Shown here piece by piece: positions 21,838 to 32,249 of a stretch of DNA of 64,000 nucleotides. The stretch's first letter is position 1. Each line of letters starts with the position of its first letter. Below the pieces are notes generated by a model. That model searched no databases. It worked only from the letters and a program-made list of their open reading frames with translations, and had not been told where the DNA came from. Source of the stretch: Eriocheir sinensis (lineage: Eukaryota > Arthropoda > Malacostraca > Decapoda > Varunidae); assembly GCF_024679095.1 (NCBI RefSeq), contig NC_066513.1, positions 3,121,523-3,185,522 of the forward strand, read 5' to 3'. The translations under genes were made by a program, and so were the position numbers.

Positions 21838-22325
21838 TTCCACCTCCACCACCACCACCACCACTCTGACGAACCCAATCACGCCGTCACCACCAGCACC
21901 ACCACCACCACCATCACCAATACCAATACCACCACAACTATCACCACCAGTAATACCAACACCAACACCTCCATTGCCAATACCAATACTAACACCATCA
22001 CCACCACTGACGAACCCAATCACGCCGTCACCACCACCATCACCATCATCACCAATACCACTACCATCACAACTATCACCACCAGAAATACCAACACCAA
22101 CACCTCCACTACCAATACTAACACCACCACCGTCACCACCACTACAAACACCAACACCTTCAATATTAATACCAATACTACCACAACCACCACCACCATC
22201 ACACAACCATAAGAACTCCACACCGACACCACCACCACCACTATAATCACACCACAATCCACAATCATCACCACCACCACCACAACCATCATAGCCACCA
22301 CCACCACCACTACCACCATTGAAAT
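21838..22325. repeat. (ACC)n tract, mirror of the preceding GGT tract
   Basis: ACC/AAT/ATC triplets dominate from 21838 to 22325. A roughly 150-bp unit with GACGAACCCAATCACGCCGT at 21868 and 22010 shows tandem duplication. Confidence 0.9.
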
Positions 22326-22450
22326 ACCACCCTTACAACCTCTTCCACCATCACCATACCTACAACCACAATCAACCTTACGTCACCACTTCTATTGCTT
22401 CCGTTTCAACCAACATCCTGGAAACAACCAATATAAACCACAATTCTGAC

Positions 22451-22454
<4 letters not shown>

Positions 22455-22520
<66 letters not shown>
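22455..22520. repeat. (TC)n microsatellite
   Basis: About 66 bp of perfect TC repeat. Confidence 0.96.
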
Positions 22521-22525
<5 letters not shown>

Positions 22526-23070
22526 CAGTTTCCTCTCCTAATTTTCTCTTCGTCCATGATTAGGTTTCCTCCAGTCATCGCCTTTTCCTCCTTCCCTCCA
22601 ATACTCTACCTCTCCCCTCCACCTCCTCCTCCTCCTCCTCCTGATCCTCCTTCCAGTATTAGGACGCTCCTCTTTAAGTCCTTCCTCATCTCTCTCTCTC
22701 TTACTTTTCTTCTTTGTCTTCCTCCTTCCTTGTTATTTTTCTTCCTTTCATATCTTCAACTAATGCTCTATCACGATTTTTCCATTCCTTGTCTATTCCG
22801 ATCTTTACCTTCCTTCCTTCCACCTCTACAAATTGGCACCTAACCTCCCTCTCCCTCTCCCTCTCCCTCTCCCTCTCTCTCTCACTTCCCAGCTCAAGGT
22901 TTGTCTGTCTGTCTCTCTTCCTTCACACGACTTCTTCCTTCTTGCCGGATTCCTCTTCCCTGTTTATCCCACCTTGATCTCTCCCTCCCTATCCCGCCCC
23001 CAAAAGATCACTTCCATCAATACCTCGCCTCTCTATCTTGCCAAAAACTTCCCAGCTAAATGTTCGTCTC
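22521..23070. repeat. Pyrimidine-rich sequence with (CTCTCC)n
   Basis: TCC/CTT-rich low complexity with CTCTCC hexamers at about 22840-22880. No gene is recognised. Confidence 0.7.
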
Positions 23071-23072
23071 TA

Positions 23073-23289
23073 TGGTCGGTATTATGAGACACCTTGGATT
23101 CTCACATCAGCTATTTCTAAAGGTCAAAGAGAGGGTCAATCGGGTTAAAATGAGTGTTTCTTCAGGTTCACGGTACAGAAGAAGGGTCACACTACCGCCA
23201 GGGTCATAAAACTACTCCTGGAAATGCCCACAACTCCTACGAAAGCCTTGGCGAGTTCTTGGACGGCGAAATGTCTTAAATTACAACCC
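23073..23289 (+). mobile_element. MITE-like element, copy J (complete)
   Basis: 217 bp. TA lies just outside both ends (23071-23072 and 23290-23291). The left end is TGGTCGGTATTATGAGACA. The right end is CGAAATGTCTTAAATTACAA followed by CCC. The ends form an imperfect inverted repeat. There is no ORF. Confidence 0.8.
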
Positions 23290-23293
23290 TATA

Positions 23294-23472
23294 TCACAGG
23301 CCACAAGGGAAGAGGGTTCTCGTGAGTGTTTCTTTATGTTCTTGGTGCAGAAGCCTTGTCGAACTATCACTAGGCTTATAAAGTGACCCATGGAAATAGT
23401 ACCAACACAACACAACCTCCACCAAGCCCGATCAAATGTGGGTGTGTAAGGTCTGACATGTTCTGACACCCC
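23294..23472 (+). mobile_element. MITE-like element, copy K (partial, next to copy J)
   Basis: A second plus-strand copy begins a few bases after copy J. It lacks the outer left end but has the internal landmark TGCAGAAGCCTTGTC and a diverged right end. Confidence 0.65.
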
Positions 23473-23814
23473 AAATTTACTTCCCCCTCCTCCTCGTCCT
23501 CGTCCTCCTTTTCATTTCTGCCTCAATGTCAATCTTTAACAACACCTTCTTAGCGTAAAATGTGCTATACATCTACTTCTTTCTTCTTATGGCTTATTTA
23601 GTTACTCTTTACTTCCCCTCCTCTCCCACTCCATATCTCACTGCCCTCTCCTCCGTCTCCTCTTCCTCCCCATACTTCCTCAATTTCTTCCACCACGTCA
23701 ATCCGACTGTTCCCTTACGAGTCCCCCTAAACTTCCCCTCCTCTCTAAGTACATATATCTGCCTCCTTCTCCTCCATTTCAACCACCATGTCAATCATCC
23801 TCTTCCCTAACGAG
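23473..23814. other. Pyrimidine-rich unique sequence
   Basis: TCC/CTT-rich with no recognisable gene. Frames are compositional. Confidence 0.5.
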
Positions 23815-24145
23815 TCCCATTTAGGAGTCCCCTTAACGAGTCCCCCTTCACAAGTCCCCTTTACGAGTCCCCCTTCACAAGTCCCCTTTAGGAGTCCCCC
23901 TTCACAAGTCCCCTTTAGGAGCCCCCATTCACAAGTCCCCTTTAGGAGTCCCCTTACACAAGTCCCCTTTAGGAGTCCCCTTCCACAAGTCCCCTTTAGG
24001 AGTCCCCTTTAGGAGTCCCCCTTCACAAGTCCCATTTACGAGTCCCCCTTTACAAGTCTCAATTATGAGTCCCCCTTCACAAGTTCCCTTTAGGAGTCCC
24101 CCTTCACAAGTCTCCATTTACAAGTCCCCATTACGAGTCCCCCCA
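23815..24145. repeat. 24-27 bp minisatellite, about 13 units
   Basis: Units of the type AGGAGTCCCCCTTCACAAGT alternate with shorter TTTAGGAGTCCCC versions. On the minus strand it is a run of GGGG-containing blocks that begins about 22 bases after the donor of the candidate 51-bp exon. Confidence 0.92.
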
Positions 24146-24166
24146 GCAGCGTCCCCGGGCACTCAC

Positions 24167-24217
24167 CTTGGCCCCGCCCCGTCTCGTTTCACCTGACGCA
24201 CCAAACTCGACACGCAC
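24167..24217 (-). CDS. Candidate 51-bp internal exon of an unidentified gene
   Basis: Seen: on the minus strand, TTTTTGTTTCCCACAG directly precedes 24217, a pyrimidine-rich acceptor with a possible branch point CTAAG about 20 bases upstream. The exon body ends with CCAAG and GTGAGTGCC follows, a near-consensus donor. The length is a multiple of three. One frame reads VRVEFGASGETRRGGAK; the frame needing two carried bases is also open (CVSSLVRQVKRDGAGP). The third contains TGA. It is an island of non-repetitive GC-rich sequence between a minisatellite and microsatellites. Inferred: a short internal exon. Direct joining to the phase-1 donor at 58180 would give the stop frame, so another exon must lie between them or the exon belongs to a different gene. 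I do not recognise the protein. Confidence 0.55.
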
Positions 24218-24312
24218 CTGTGGGAAACAAAAACACACTTAGTCAAAACACCACAATACAAAGGTCACTCGCTTAAGGTAAACAAAATACAGGAAAATCA
24301 AAATAAACAGCG

Positions 24313-24313
24313 T

Positions 24314-24375
<62 letters not shown>
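24313..24375. repeat. (GT)n microsatellite
   Basis: About 63 bp of perfect GT repeat. Confidence 0.97.
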
Positions 24376-24377
<2 letters not shown>

Positions 24378-24437
24378 CTGCCACCAGTTGCTGCTCTCTG
24401 GGGTAGGTATATAAAAAGCACAGATGGCGAAGAGGAA

Positions 24438-24439
24438 TG

Positions 24440-24530
<91 letters not shown>
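24438..24530. repeat. (AAT)n microsatellite
   Basis: About 31 perfect AAT/ATA triplets, 93 bp. Confidence 0.97.
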
Positions 24531-24531
<1 letters not shown>

Positions 24532-24639
24532 CAGGGTAGAAGGCGGTGCTGTTGATAGTGTTGGCATAAGTTTTTATCCACGTCAAGAAAAATACACAAC
24601 ATGCTTCAAGACTAGCGGCATAATAATGTTACTATTAAT

Positions 24640-24925
24640 ACTACTGCTAGGATGGTGCTGCTGCTACTACTGGTATTACTGCTACTGCTCATACTGCTGA
24701 AGACTACTGCTAAGAATACGAAGGAAAATAATAATAATGATAATAATAATAACAATAAGGGGAGGAGGACCAGGAGGAGTAAAAGAAGAGGAAAGAGGAG
24801 AAGAAGTAAAAGAAAGGAGAAGTAGCAGAAGAGGATGTATGAAGAATGAAAGAATAAAATGATAAAATAAAATAAAAAGTCGAGTATCTATCTCATCCAT
24901 ACATCTCTCTCTCTCTCTCTCTCTC
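24640..24925. repeat. (CTG/CTA)n, (AAT)n, AAG-rich and (TC)n mixture
   Basis: CTACTGCTG-like triplets at 24640-24705, AATAAT at 24727-24755, AAG/AGG-rich sequence to 24850 and TC repeat at 24904-24925. Confidence 0.8.
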
Positions 24926-24959
24926 ACCCCCCTCCTCAGGTTAACGGGAGATCGGAGCA

Positions 24960-25006
24960 ACACAGCAACACAGCAACACAAACAACAACAACAACAGCAA
25001 CACAGG
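24960..25006. repeat. (CAACA)n imperfect tract
   Basis: CAACACAGCAACACA units, imperfect. Confidence 0.75.
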
Positions 25007-25057
25007 CATTCCTCGATCCCCTTCAACCTCGCGGCGCTGAGATTATTGCAAGCTTAC

Positions 25058-25060
<3 letters not shown>

Positions 25061-25147
<87 letters not shown>
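25061..25147. repeat. (GA)n microsatellite
   Basis: About 87 bp of perfect GA repeat. Confidence 0.97.
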
Positions 25148-25152
<5 letters not shown>

Positions 25153-25194
25153 GATATTGCACAGAGGTGTTAATGACCCTCCTCCCTTTCTTCA

Positions 25195-25260
25195 TCTACT
25201 ACTACTACTACTACCAGCATTACTACAACTACTACTACCAGTTCTACCACCACTACCACT

Positions 25261-25334
<74 letters not shown>

Positions 25335-25410
25335 TATTACTACTACTACTACCACCACCACTACCACCACTACTACTACCACCACTATTACTACTACTAT
25401 TACTACTAAG
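25195..25410. repeat. (ACT)n/(ACC)n microsatellite
   Basis: Over 200 bp of CTA triplets with ACC interruptions. All three frames on both strands are open homopeptides. Confidence 0.95.
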
Positions 25411-25484
25411 CGTGGATTCGTGTAGCGAGAGGCTAGGGTCGCAATTATTTAAAACCGACCACACAGACAAGAGCTTGCTAGAGG

Positions 25485-25816
25485 GAGGGGGCGCCCGTCT
25501 TAAAAGGGGGTGGGGGAGGGGGGGCAGGGGTTGGAGGAGGAGGGGGAAGAAAGGTGGTGGAGACATGCGATGGAAGGGAGGCTAAAAGGAGGAAGAGGAG
25601 GAGGAGGAGGAGGAAAATGTGAAGGTGGTGTGTTGGGACTGAGATAATATATGGAGGGGAAGGAAGGGAGGAAAGGAGGGAAGGGAGGGAGGGAGGAGAC
25701 GAGGTTTTATAGTGGGGATGTGGAGGGAAGGAGGGTGGGACGGAGGGAAAGAAGGAAGGGAGGGTGGAGGGGAAGGAAGGGAGGAAGAGGAGGAGGAAAA
25801 GGTGAAGAAGAGTGAC
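25485..25816. repeat. GGA-rich purine tract
   Basis: GGGAGGG/GGAGGA low complexity with an inner GGA block at 25590-25615 and repeated GGAAGGGAGG units to 25800. Confidence 0.85.

Positions 25817-25818
<2 letters not shown>

Positions 25819-25905
<87 letters not shown>
25819..25905. repeat. (GA)n microsatellite
   Basis: About 87 bp of GA repeat. Confidence 0.97.
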
Positions 25906-25909
<4 letters not shown>

Positions 25910-25954
25910 GTAAGGGTGAAGCAGGAAACAGTCCACCAACATACATAAACATCG

Positions 25955-26070
25955 CCTTCCCCTCCCTTCCCTTCCCTTCCCTTCCCTTCCTCCCCCACCC
26001 CACCCTCCCCTTCCTTACCCATCTGCCCGCTACTCACCACTTCCTCCTCCTCCTCCTCCTCCTCCTCCAC
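25955..26070. repeat. (CCCTT)n and (TCC)n tracts
   Basis: CCCTT pentamers at 25958-25990 and TCC triplets at 26041-26070. Confidence 0.85.
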
Positions 26071-26158
26071 ACACCTGCTACTTCACCACACCTGGCCACA
26101 CCGCAGAGGGAGGGAGAGAGGGAGAGAAACATGGGAGGAAATAAAGGTAAAAAGTCAT

Positions 26159-26298
<140 letters not shown>

Positions 26299-26435
26299 GT
26301 AGAATAAGGACGAGAGAAGGGAGAGAAGGAAAGAGGAAAGGGAAGGAAAATGGAAAGGAAAAAGAGAAAATAAGATGAAAAAAAAGACCCAATGAAAAAC
26401 TGAAGCATGATGAGACGGAAGGAAAGGTAGAAGGT

Positions 26436-26483
26436 GAAGGAGGAGGAGGAGGAGGAGGAGGAGGAGGAGGAGGAGGAGGAGGA
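26436..26483. repeat. (GGA)n microsatellite
   Basis: About 16 GGA triplets. An A-run lies at 26519-26543. A TC repeat lies at 26588-26611. Confidence 0.95.
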
Positions 26484-26782
26484 GGCAGGCGGAAACGAGG
26501 GACGACGGGAACACACACAAAAAAAAAAAAAGAAAAAAAAAAAGAGGTGAGTGACTTAAGCTTCGACATTACATTACACACTAAAACTCTCTCTCTCTCT
26601 CTCTCTCTCTCATTAGGATAGTTTCACGGGGTTTATGGGGAGTCACAATCCGGGGTGGCTATATAGTCTTATGGGGGTTATGCAGGCTGGGGTTTCTAGG
26701 GAGGGGGAGTTCTCATGTCCGGGATAGCTAGGATCTTCTTCTTATTATTATTACTACCATTGTCGTTATCATAAGAGACGAG

Positions 26783-26859
26783 AGGTAGGTAGAAAGGGAG
26801 GAATGTGGACACTTTAACCCGCCTGTTCAGCAGCCCCCAAGCACCTGAGACGCTGAGAA
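26783..26859 (+). repeat. Dispersed repeat B, uninterrupted copy
   Basis: About 75 bp shared with the sequences on either side of MITE copy O at 57283-57580. It shares GGTAGAAAGGGAGGA at the left and CTGTTCAGCA and CACCTGAGACGC at the right. Here no MITE is present, so it represents the pre-insertion state. Its full extent and class are unknown. Confidence 0.75.
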
Positions 26860-26932
26860 AGAGAAAATGGTTGAAAGCGATGAGAGAGAAGGAGAAAGAG
26901 GAGAGAATATAGCAGAGGGAGGGAGGACATTA

Positions 26933-27144
26933 ATGGCCGAATTACTAACATTTCGTCGCCCAAGTTCACATATTTGACAAGGCTTTCGTAGTTGTTGTGG
27001 GCATTTCCAGGGATAGTTTTATGACCTTGGTGGTAGTTTGACCCTCCTCTGTACCGTGAACCTTAAGAAACATTAAGATTGATCCCCTCTTTGACCTTCA
27101 GGAATAGTTGATGTGAGAAGCGAAAGTGCCTTATAATATCGACC
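26933..27144 (-). mobile_element. MITE-like element, copy L (complete)
   Basis: 212 bp with TA outside both ends (26931-26932 and 27145-27146). On the minus strand the left end reads GGTCGATATTATAAGGCACT and the right end CGAAATGTTAGTAATTCGGC. Internal landmarks are intact. It is the best reference copy for length. Confidence 0.82.
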
Positions 27145-27800
27145 TAGATATCTCAAAATACACAACAAACGAAATGAGAAAGAGAAAATAAAAGAAAGCA
27201 ATAAGATAAGAAGGAAGAGGACGAGATAATATAGAAGATCAAAGAATATGGAATAGAGAGGGATGGTAATAAATATCTCAAAATACACAACAAACAAAAT
27301 GAGAAAGAGAAAATAAAAAGCAATAAGAGAAGGAGGAGGAAGAGGGCGAGATAATACAGACGATTAAAAGAATATGGAATAGAGAGGGATGGTATTAAAT
27401 ATCTCAAAATACACAACAAACAAAATGAGAAAGAGAAAATAAAAAGCAATAAGAGAAGGAGAAAGAGAAAGAGGACAAGATAATATAGAAGATTAAAAGA
27501 ATATGGAATAGAGAGGGATGGTACTAGATATCTCAAAATACACAACAAACAAAATGAGAAAGAGAAAATAAAAAGCAATAAGTGAAGGAGAAAGAGAAAA
27601 AGGACAAGATAATATAGACGATTAAAAGAATATGGAATGGAGTGGGAGGGTGAAAACTATATCAAAATACACAACAAAAAAACAGAGAGAGTTAAAATGA
27701 TGTAAAATCAATGCGAGAAGGAAAAAGAGGAAATAATATAAATGATTACAGAAAAGGAGGCACAGAGGGGCGGGGTAATATCTTAAAACACACAACAAAA
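27145..27800. repeat. About 127-bp tandem repeat, 5-6 units
   Basis: TCTCAAAATACACAACAAAC recurs at 27151 and 27276 (and as a one-base variant at 27402 and 27531), spacing 125-129 bp. More diverged units lie near 27661 and 27780. It is AT- and purine-rich and begins exactly where MITE copy L ends. Confidence 0.92.
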
Positions 27801-27835
27801 CTAACATAAAAAAGTTGGAGTTTATGGGTAGGAGT

Positions 27836-28112
27836 GAGTGGGGTGCGAGCTAGCTGGGGTCCTTCTCTCCACGGGTTATGTGGGTTGGGGTTTATGGGGT
27901 GTAAGAGTGGGGTGCGGGCTAGGTGGGGTCCCTCTCTCCATGGGTTATGTGGGCTGGGGTTTATGGGGTGCAAGAGTGGGGTGCGGGCTAGCTGGGGTCC
28001 CTCTCTCCATGGGTTATGTGGGCTGGGGTTTATGGGCTGCAAGAGTGGGGTGCGGGCTAGCTGGGGTCCCTCTCTCCATGGGTTATGTGGGCTGGGGTTT
28101 ATGGGGTGCAAG
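27836..28112. repeat. 69-bp tandem repeat, 4 units
   Basis: GGGTGCG occurs at 27840, 27909, 27978 and 28047, exactly 69 bp apart. Because 69 is a multiple of three, a 23-residue peptide repeat is open in more than one frame on both strands. No protein family is recognised. Confidence 0.93.
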
Positions 28113-28140
28113 GGGTGTAGTTAGGATCCTATTTAAAAGT

Positions 28141-28332
28141 TAGGGTCCTATTAAAAAGGCTCTCGTAGTATTTATAATTATAGGGATATCTATGGCTGGT
28201 TTTCGTGTCCCAGTTGGTAGTTTGACAAAGCCTCTGCGCCATGGACGGGAAAACACTCTTGAGAACCCGACTGATCTTCTCTAAGGCTCCCGAAATTAGT
28301 CGTAAGGAGAGCCCCAAGCTTCTGCACATGTG
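28141..28332 (-). mobile_element. MITE-like element, copy M, at the edge of the 318-bp satellite
   Basis: Minus-strand copy spanning most of the element. Its left half, ending near 28332, is the part repeated in every unit of the adjoining satellite. Confidence 0.65.
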
Positions 28333-29612
28333 AGCGCTGGCCAGATAGCATATTTCCCTTCTCTGGACGGGTATGTGGCGCTCACTCTTGAACTCGGCAG
28401 GTTACGTTAGGTTAGGTTAAGGTGGTTAAGTTGGAAAATGTTGGATGATTTTGGGTGGGAATCACACTGAGAGTATTTCCAAGAGCACCTCATGGTTAGT
28501 TTCGAAGCTACAGCCCAGCGTCTTAACTCGAGGACCACATACCCATAGAGACTGGGAACATACGGACGGGAAAACACTCTTGAGATCCCGACTGATCTTC
28601 TCTAAGGCCTTCGAAAATAGTCGCAAGGAGAGCCCCAAGCTTTTGAACATGTGAGCGCTGGACAGATAGCGGATTTCCCTTCTCTGGACGGGTATGTGTC
28701 GCTCACTCTTGAACTCGGCAGGTTACGTTAGGTTACGTTAGGTTAGGTTAGGGTGGTTAAGTTGGAGAATTGTGGATGATTTAGGGTGGGAATCACAAGA
28801 GTATTTTAAAGAACTCCCCGTGGTTAGTTTCGAAGCTACAGCCCAGCGTCTTTACTCGGGGACCACATACCCATAGAGATTGGTAACATGCAGACGGGAA
28901 AACTCATGATACACGATTAATCTTCTCTAAGGCCTTCGAAAATAGTCGCAAGGAGAGCCCCAAGCTTTTGAACATGTGAGCGCTGGCCAGGTAGCGGATT
29001 TCCCCTCTCTGGACGGGTATGTGGCGCTCACTCTTGAACTCGGCAGGTTACGTTAGGTTAGGTTAGGGTGGTTAAGTTGGAAAATATCGGATGATTTAGG
29101 GTGGGAATCACAAGAGTATTTTAAAGAACTCCCCGTGGTTAGTTTCGAAGCTACAGCCCAGCGTCTTTACCCGGGGACCACATACCCATAGAGATTGGTA
29201 ACATGCGGACGGGAAGACTCATGATACACGATTAATCTTCTCTAAGGCCTTCGAAAATAGTCGCAAGGAGAGCCCCAAGCTTTTGAACATGTGAGCGCTG
29301 GCCAGGTAGCGGATTTCCCCTCTCTGGACAGGTATGTGGCGCTCACTCTTGAACTCGGCAGGTTACGTTAGGCTAGGTAAGAGTGGTTAAGTTGGAAAAT
29401 ATCGGATGATTTAGGGTGGGAATCACAAGAGTATTTTAAAGAACTCCCCGTGGTTAGTTTCGAAGCTACAGCCCAGCGTCTTTACCCGGGGACCACATAC
29501 CCATAGAGATTGGTAACGTGCGGACGGGAAGACTCATGATAACCCGACTCATCTTTTCTAAAGCCCTCGAAAATAGTCGTAAGAACAGCCCCAAGCTTTT
29601 GAACATGCGAGG
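28235..29612. repeat. About 318-bp satellite containing MITE sequence and TTAGG runs
   Basis: TGAGCGCTGG recurs at 28331, 28652, 28977 and 29292, spacings 321, 325 and 315 bp, with a partial last unit near 29606. Each unit includes about 95 bp of the MITE left half in minus orientation, a phrase with GTTACGTTAGGTTAGGTTA or similar, and CATACCCATAGAGA. Units are highly similar, so the array is young. Confidence 0.92.
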
Positions 29613-30137
29613 CCAGGGCGGGAATTCTCAGACGCTTCCGCCTCTCCCATCAACTACTTACAAAGCCCAAAAAAGGGGATCAATCGGATTATAATGAGTG
29701 TTTTTATAGGTTCACGGTACAGAGGAAGGGTCAAACAAACACCAGGGTCATTAAAATACCCCTGGAAATGCCCCAAAAAAACTCCAACGAAAGCCTTGTC
29801 AAATATGTGTACTTGAGCACCGAAGGAGATCAATCGGGTTATAATGAGTGATTTTTTTAGGCTCACGGTACAGAGGAAGGGTCAAACTACCACCAGGGTC
29901 ATTGAAATACCCCTGGAAAGTCCCCCAAAAAACTCCAACGAAAGCCTTGTCAAATATGTGTACATGAGCACCGAAGGAGATCAATCGGGTTATAATGAGT
30001 GATTTTTTTAGGCTCATGGTACAGAGGAAGGGTCAAACTACCACCAGGGTCATTGAAATACCCCTGGAAATGCCCAAAACTCCTAGGAAAGCCTTGTTCA
30101 ATGTGGAGGCTACTTGGGCGATGAAAATGTTTAAACG
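29613..30137 (+). mobile_element. MITE-like element, copy N, with 150-bp internal triplication
   Basis: Plus-strand copy starting with CGGGAATTCTCAGACGCTTC. The internal segment starting at GGAGATCAATCGGGTTATAA is present three times (about 29675, 29825 and 29976), spacing 150-151 bp. Removing two units from 525 bp leaves about 225 bp, the normal length. The right end is near GATGAAAATGTTTAAACGGC. Confidence 0.8.
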
Positions 30138-30328
30138 GCCCTGGTCTGGCTGGGTGAGGAGCCGGCGCCGCGTGTATGCAAGACGCGGCCCAGAATCACC
30201 ACGTAAAGAGAGGAACATGTGCTGTGGGGAGCGAGGGGAAGGTTAAGTGAATTTCCTGACCCTTCCTCCCCACCCCCACCTCCCCTCCTCCCTCCCTCTT
30301 GTTTCATCATCACTCCCTCACTTAGTAA

Positions 30329-30329
30329 A

Positions 30330-30360
<31 letters not shown>

Positions 30361-30700
30361 CATCCCTCTTTGTATCATGACCTGCCTCCTTCCTTCCCTC
30401 TGCCTTCTCTCCTTTATATCCTTCATTTCTCTTCCTTTCTATCCCTCTTTGTATCATGACCTGCCTCCTTCCTTCCCTCTGCCGCCTCTCCTTTATATCC
30501 TTCACTAAACTCTATCTCCATTTCTCTTTCCCCCTTTCTATCCCTTTTCTTTGTGTCATGTCCCGCCTCCTTCTTTCCCTCTGCCGCCTCTCCTTTATAT
30601 CCTTCATTAAACTCTATCTCCCTTTCTCTCTCCCTCTCCATCCCTCTTCTTTGTGTCATGTCCTGCCTCCCTTCCTGCCCTCCGCCGCCTCTTCTTCACC
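30329..30700. repeat. 81-101 bp pyrimidine-rich tandem repeat, 4 units
   Basis: TCATGACCTGCCTCC or TCATGTCCYGCCTCC recurs at about 30376, 30456, 30557 and 30657. A (TC)n of about 22 bp precedes it at 30330-30352. Confidence 0.88.
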
Positions 30701-30783
30701 TGCCTCGGCCACTCGTCCAAGGCGGGGCGCTACAGAGAAAGCCTTGTTGAGACACTCGCTGCTTATCCCTTCCCGGAACGCCC

Positions 30784-30786
<3 letters not shown>

Positions 30787-30855
<69 letters not shown>
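30787..30855. repeat. (GT)n microsatellite
   Basis: About 69 bp of perfect GT repeat. Confidence 0.97.
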
Positions 30856-30857
<2 letters not shown>

Positions 30858-30895
30858 CCCCCAGCCCTCGATACTCATCCCTCTTCGAAAACTAC

Positions 30896-31258
30896 ACACC
30901 CTAACCTAACCTTACCCAACCTTGATCAAACTCACCCCAACTCTACCCAACTTTACTCAACCTTCCCCCAGTCAGACCTAACCTTACCCAATCTCACCCC
31001 AACCCTACCCAAGCTTACGCAACCTCACCCAAGTTACACACAACCATAGCTAACCTTACCAAATCTACTCAACCTCGCCCCAAACAGACCTAGCCTTACC
31101 CAACCTTACTCAACCTCACCCAAGTTACACACAACCACACCTAACCTTACCAAACCTACTCAACCTCGCCCAAGCCATACCTAACCTTAAAAAACCTTAT
31201 TCAACCTCATTCCAGCTTCACCTAACCTTACCCAACCATACACAACCACACCCAGTCC
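30896..31258. repeat. Degenerate telomere-like CCTAACC/TTACCCAACC array
   Basis: Dense CCTAACCTTACCCAACC-type sequence for about 360 bp. A higher-order period of about 91 bp is seen from CCCAAGTTACACACAACC at 31028 and 31119. It is related in composition to (CCTAA)n, the arthropod telomere repeat, but too diverged to be a functional telomere. Confidence 0.7.
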
Positions 31259-31311
31259 TTCACATCCCTAGCCAACACATCATCTGACCCACTAGTAAAC
31301 ACACACCCCAC

Positions 31312-31414
31312 ACTCTCTCTCTCTCTACAAGGCCAACATCACCATTACGCATCTCGTCACTATTCTTCCTCGAGTGCAAAGTCACTATCCAAATATCCGT
31401 GTTTGTGTGTTTAT

Positions 31415-31491
<77 letters not shown>
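31312..31491. repeat. (CT)n, (GT)n and (GA)n cluster
   Basis: TC repeat at 31312-31325, GT repeat about 31403-31438 passing directly into GA repeat 31439-31491. Confidence 0.93.
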
Positions 31492-31495
<4 letters not shown>

Positions 31496-31539
31496 TATAT
31501 ATGCAAACACACCCGTCAACCCTCATATTACAAACGCCA

Positions 31540-32190
31540 AATCAACAGAAAAACATACAAACAGGCAAAACATAACGCGAAAAAAAACTATGTAACAAGA
31601 AAAAAATTGGAAAAACAGAAAAAATAGAAAACAAACAGAAAGAGAAAAGAGAACAGAAAATAAACAGGAAACAAACACTTAAAAATAACGAGAAAAACAA
31701 AGAAAATATGAGAAGGCAGAAAACGGAGAAAAAACACAAATAAAACAGGAAACAAGAAAAAAACGAGAAAAAAACACGATATAACACACAAAAAAAACAG
31801 GAAACAAAAGAAAAAATGAGAAAATAACAATAAAAACACGATAAAACACAATAAAACATGAAACAAAAAAAGAGAAAAACAAAACAAAAATAAAAAAACA
31901 CGATAAAACACAATAAAACATGAAACAAAAAAAGAAAAACAAAACAAAACAAAAATAAAAAAAACACGATAAACCCCCCCCCCAAAAAATAACAGGAAAC
32001 AAGAAAAAAACGAGAAAAAAACAGAAAAACGAGAAAAAATGAACAAAACAACGAGAAAACAAAGGAAATAACGACAAAAATCAAACAAAAAAAAATGAGA
32101 AAACGGGAAAAAAACGAGCAGAAAAAATAAGAAAATTAATCAAACCAAAAATCACACAGGAAAGAAATTAAACTAGAATAAAAAAATAAC
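31540..32190. repeat. A-rich tract of AAAAC/GAAAAA units
   Basis: Over 600 bp built from AAAAACGAGAAAAAAACA and CACGATAAAACACAATAAAA modules. Several modules recur (for example near 31838 and 31903). Phe-rich minus frames up to 180 codons are compositional. Confidence 0.88.
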
Positions 32191-32249
32191 ACGCAGAGGA
32201 TTATGGCAGAAACAAGACCTTTAATAATGACAGTGAAAGCGTGGCTGGG

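Noticed and set aside
27834..28124. 23-residue peptide repeat in a 96-codon plus frame
   Set aside because: Explained by a 69-bp noncoding tandem repeat; several other frames, including minus, are equally open.
28400..28760. True telomere
   Set aside because: Only two to three TTAGG units per satellite copy, with unrelated sequence on both sides for tens of kilobases.
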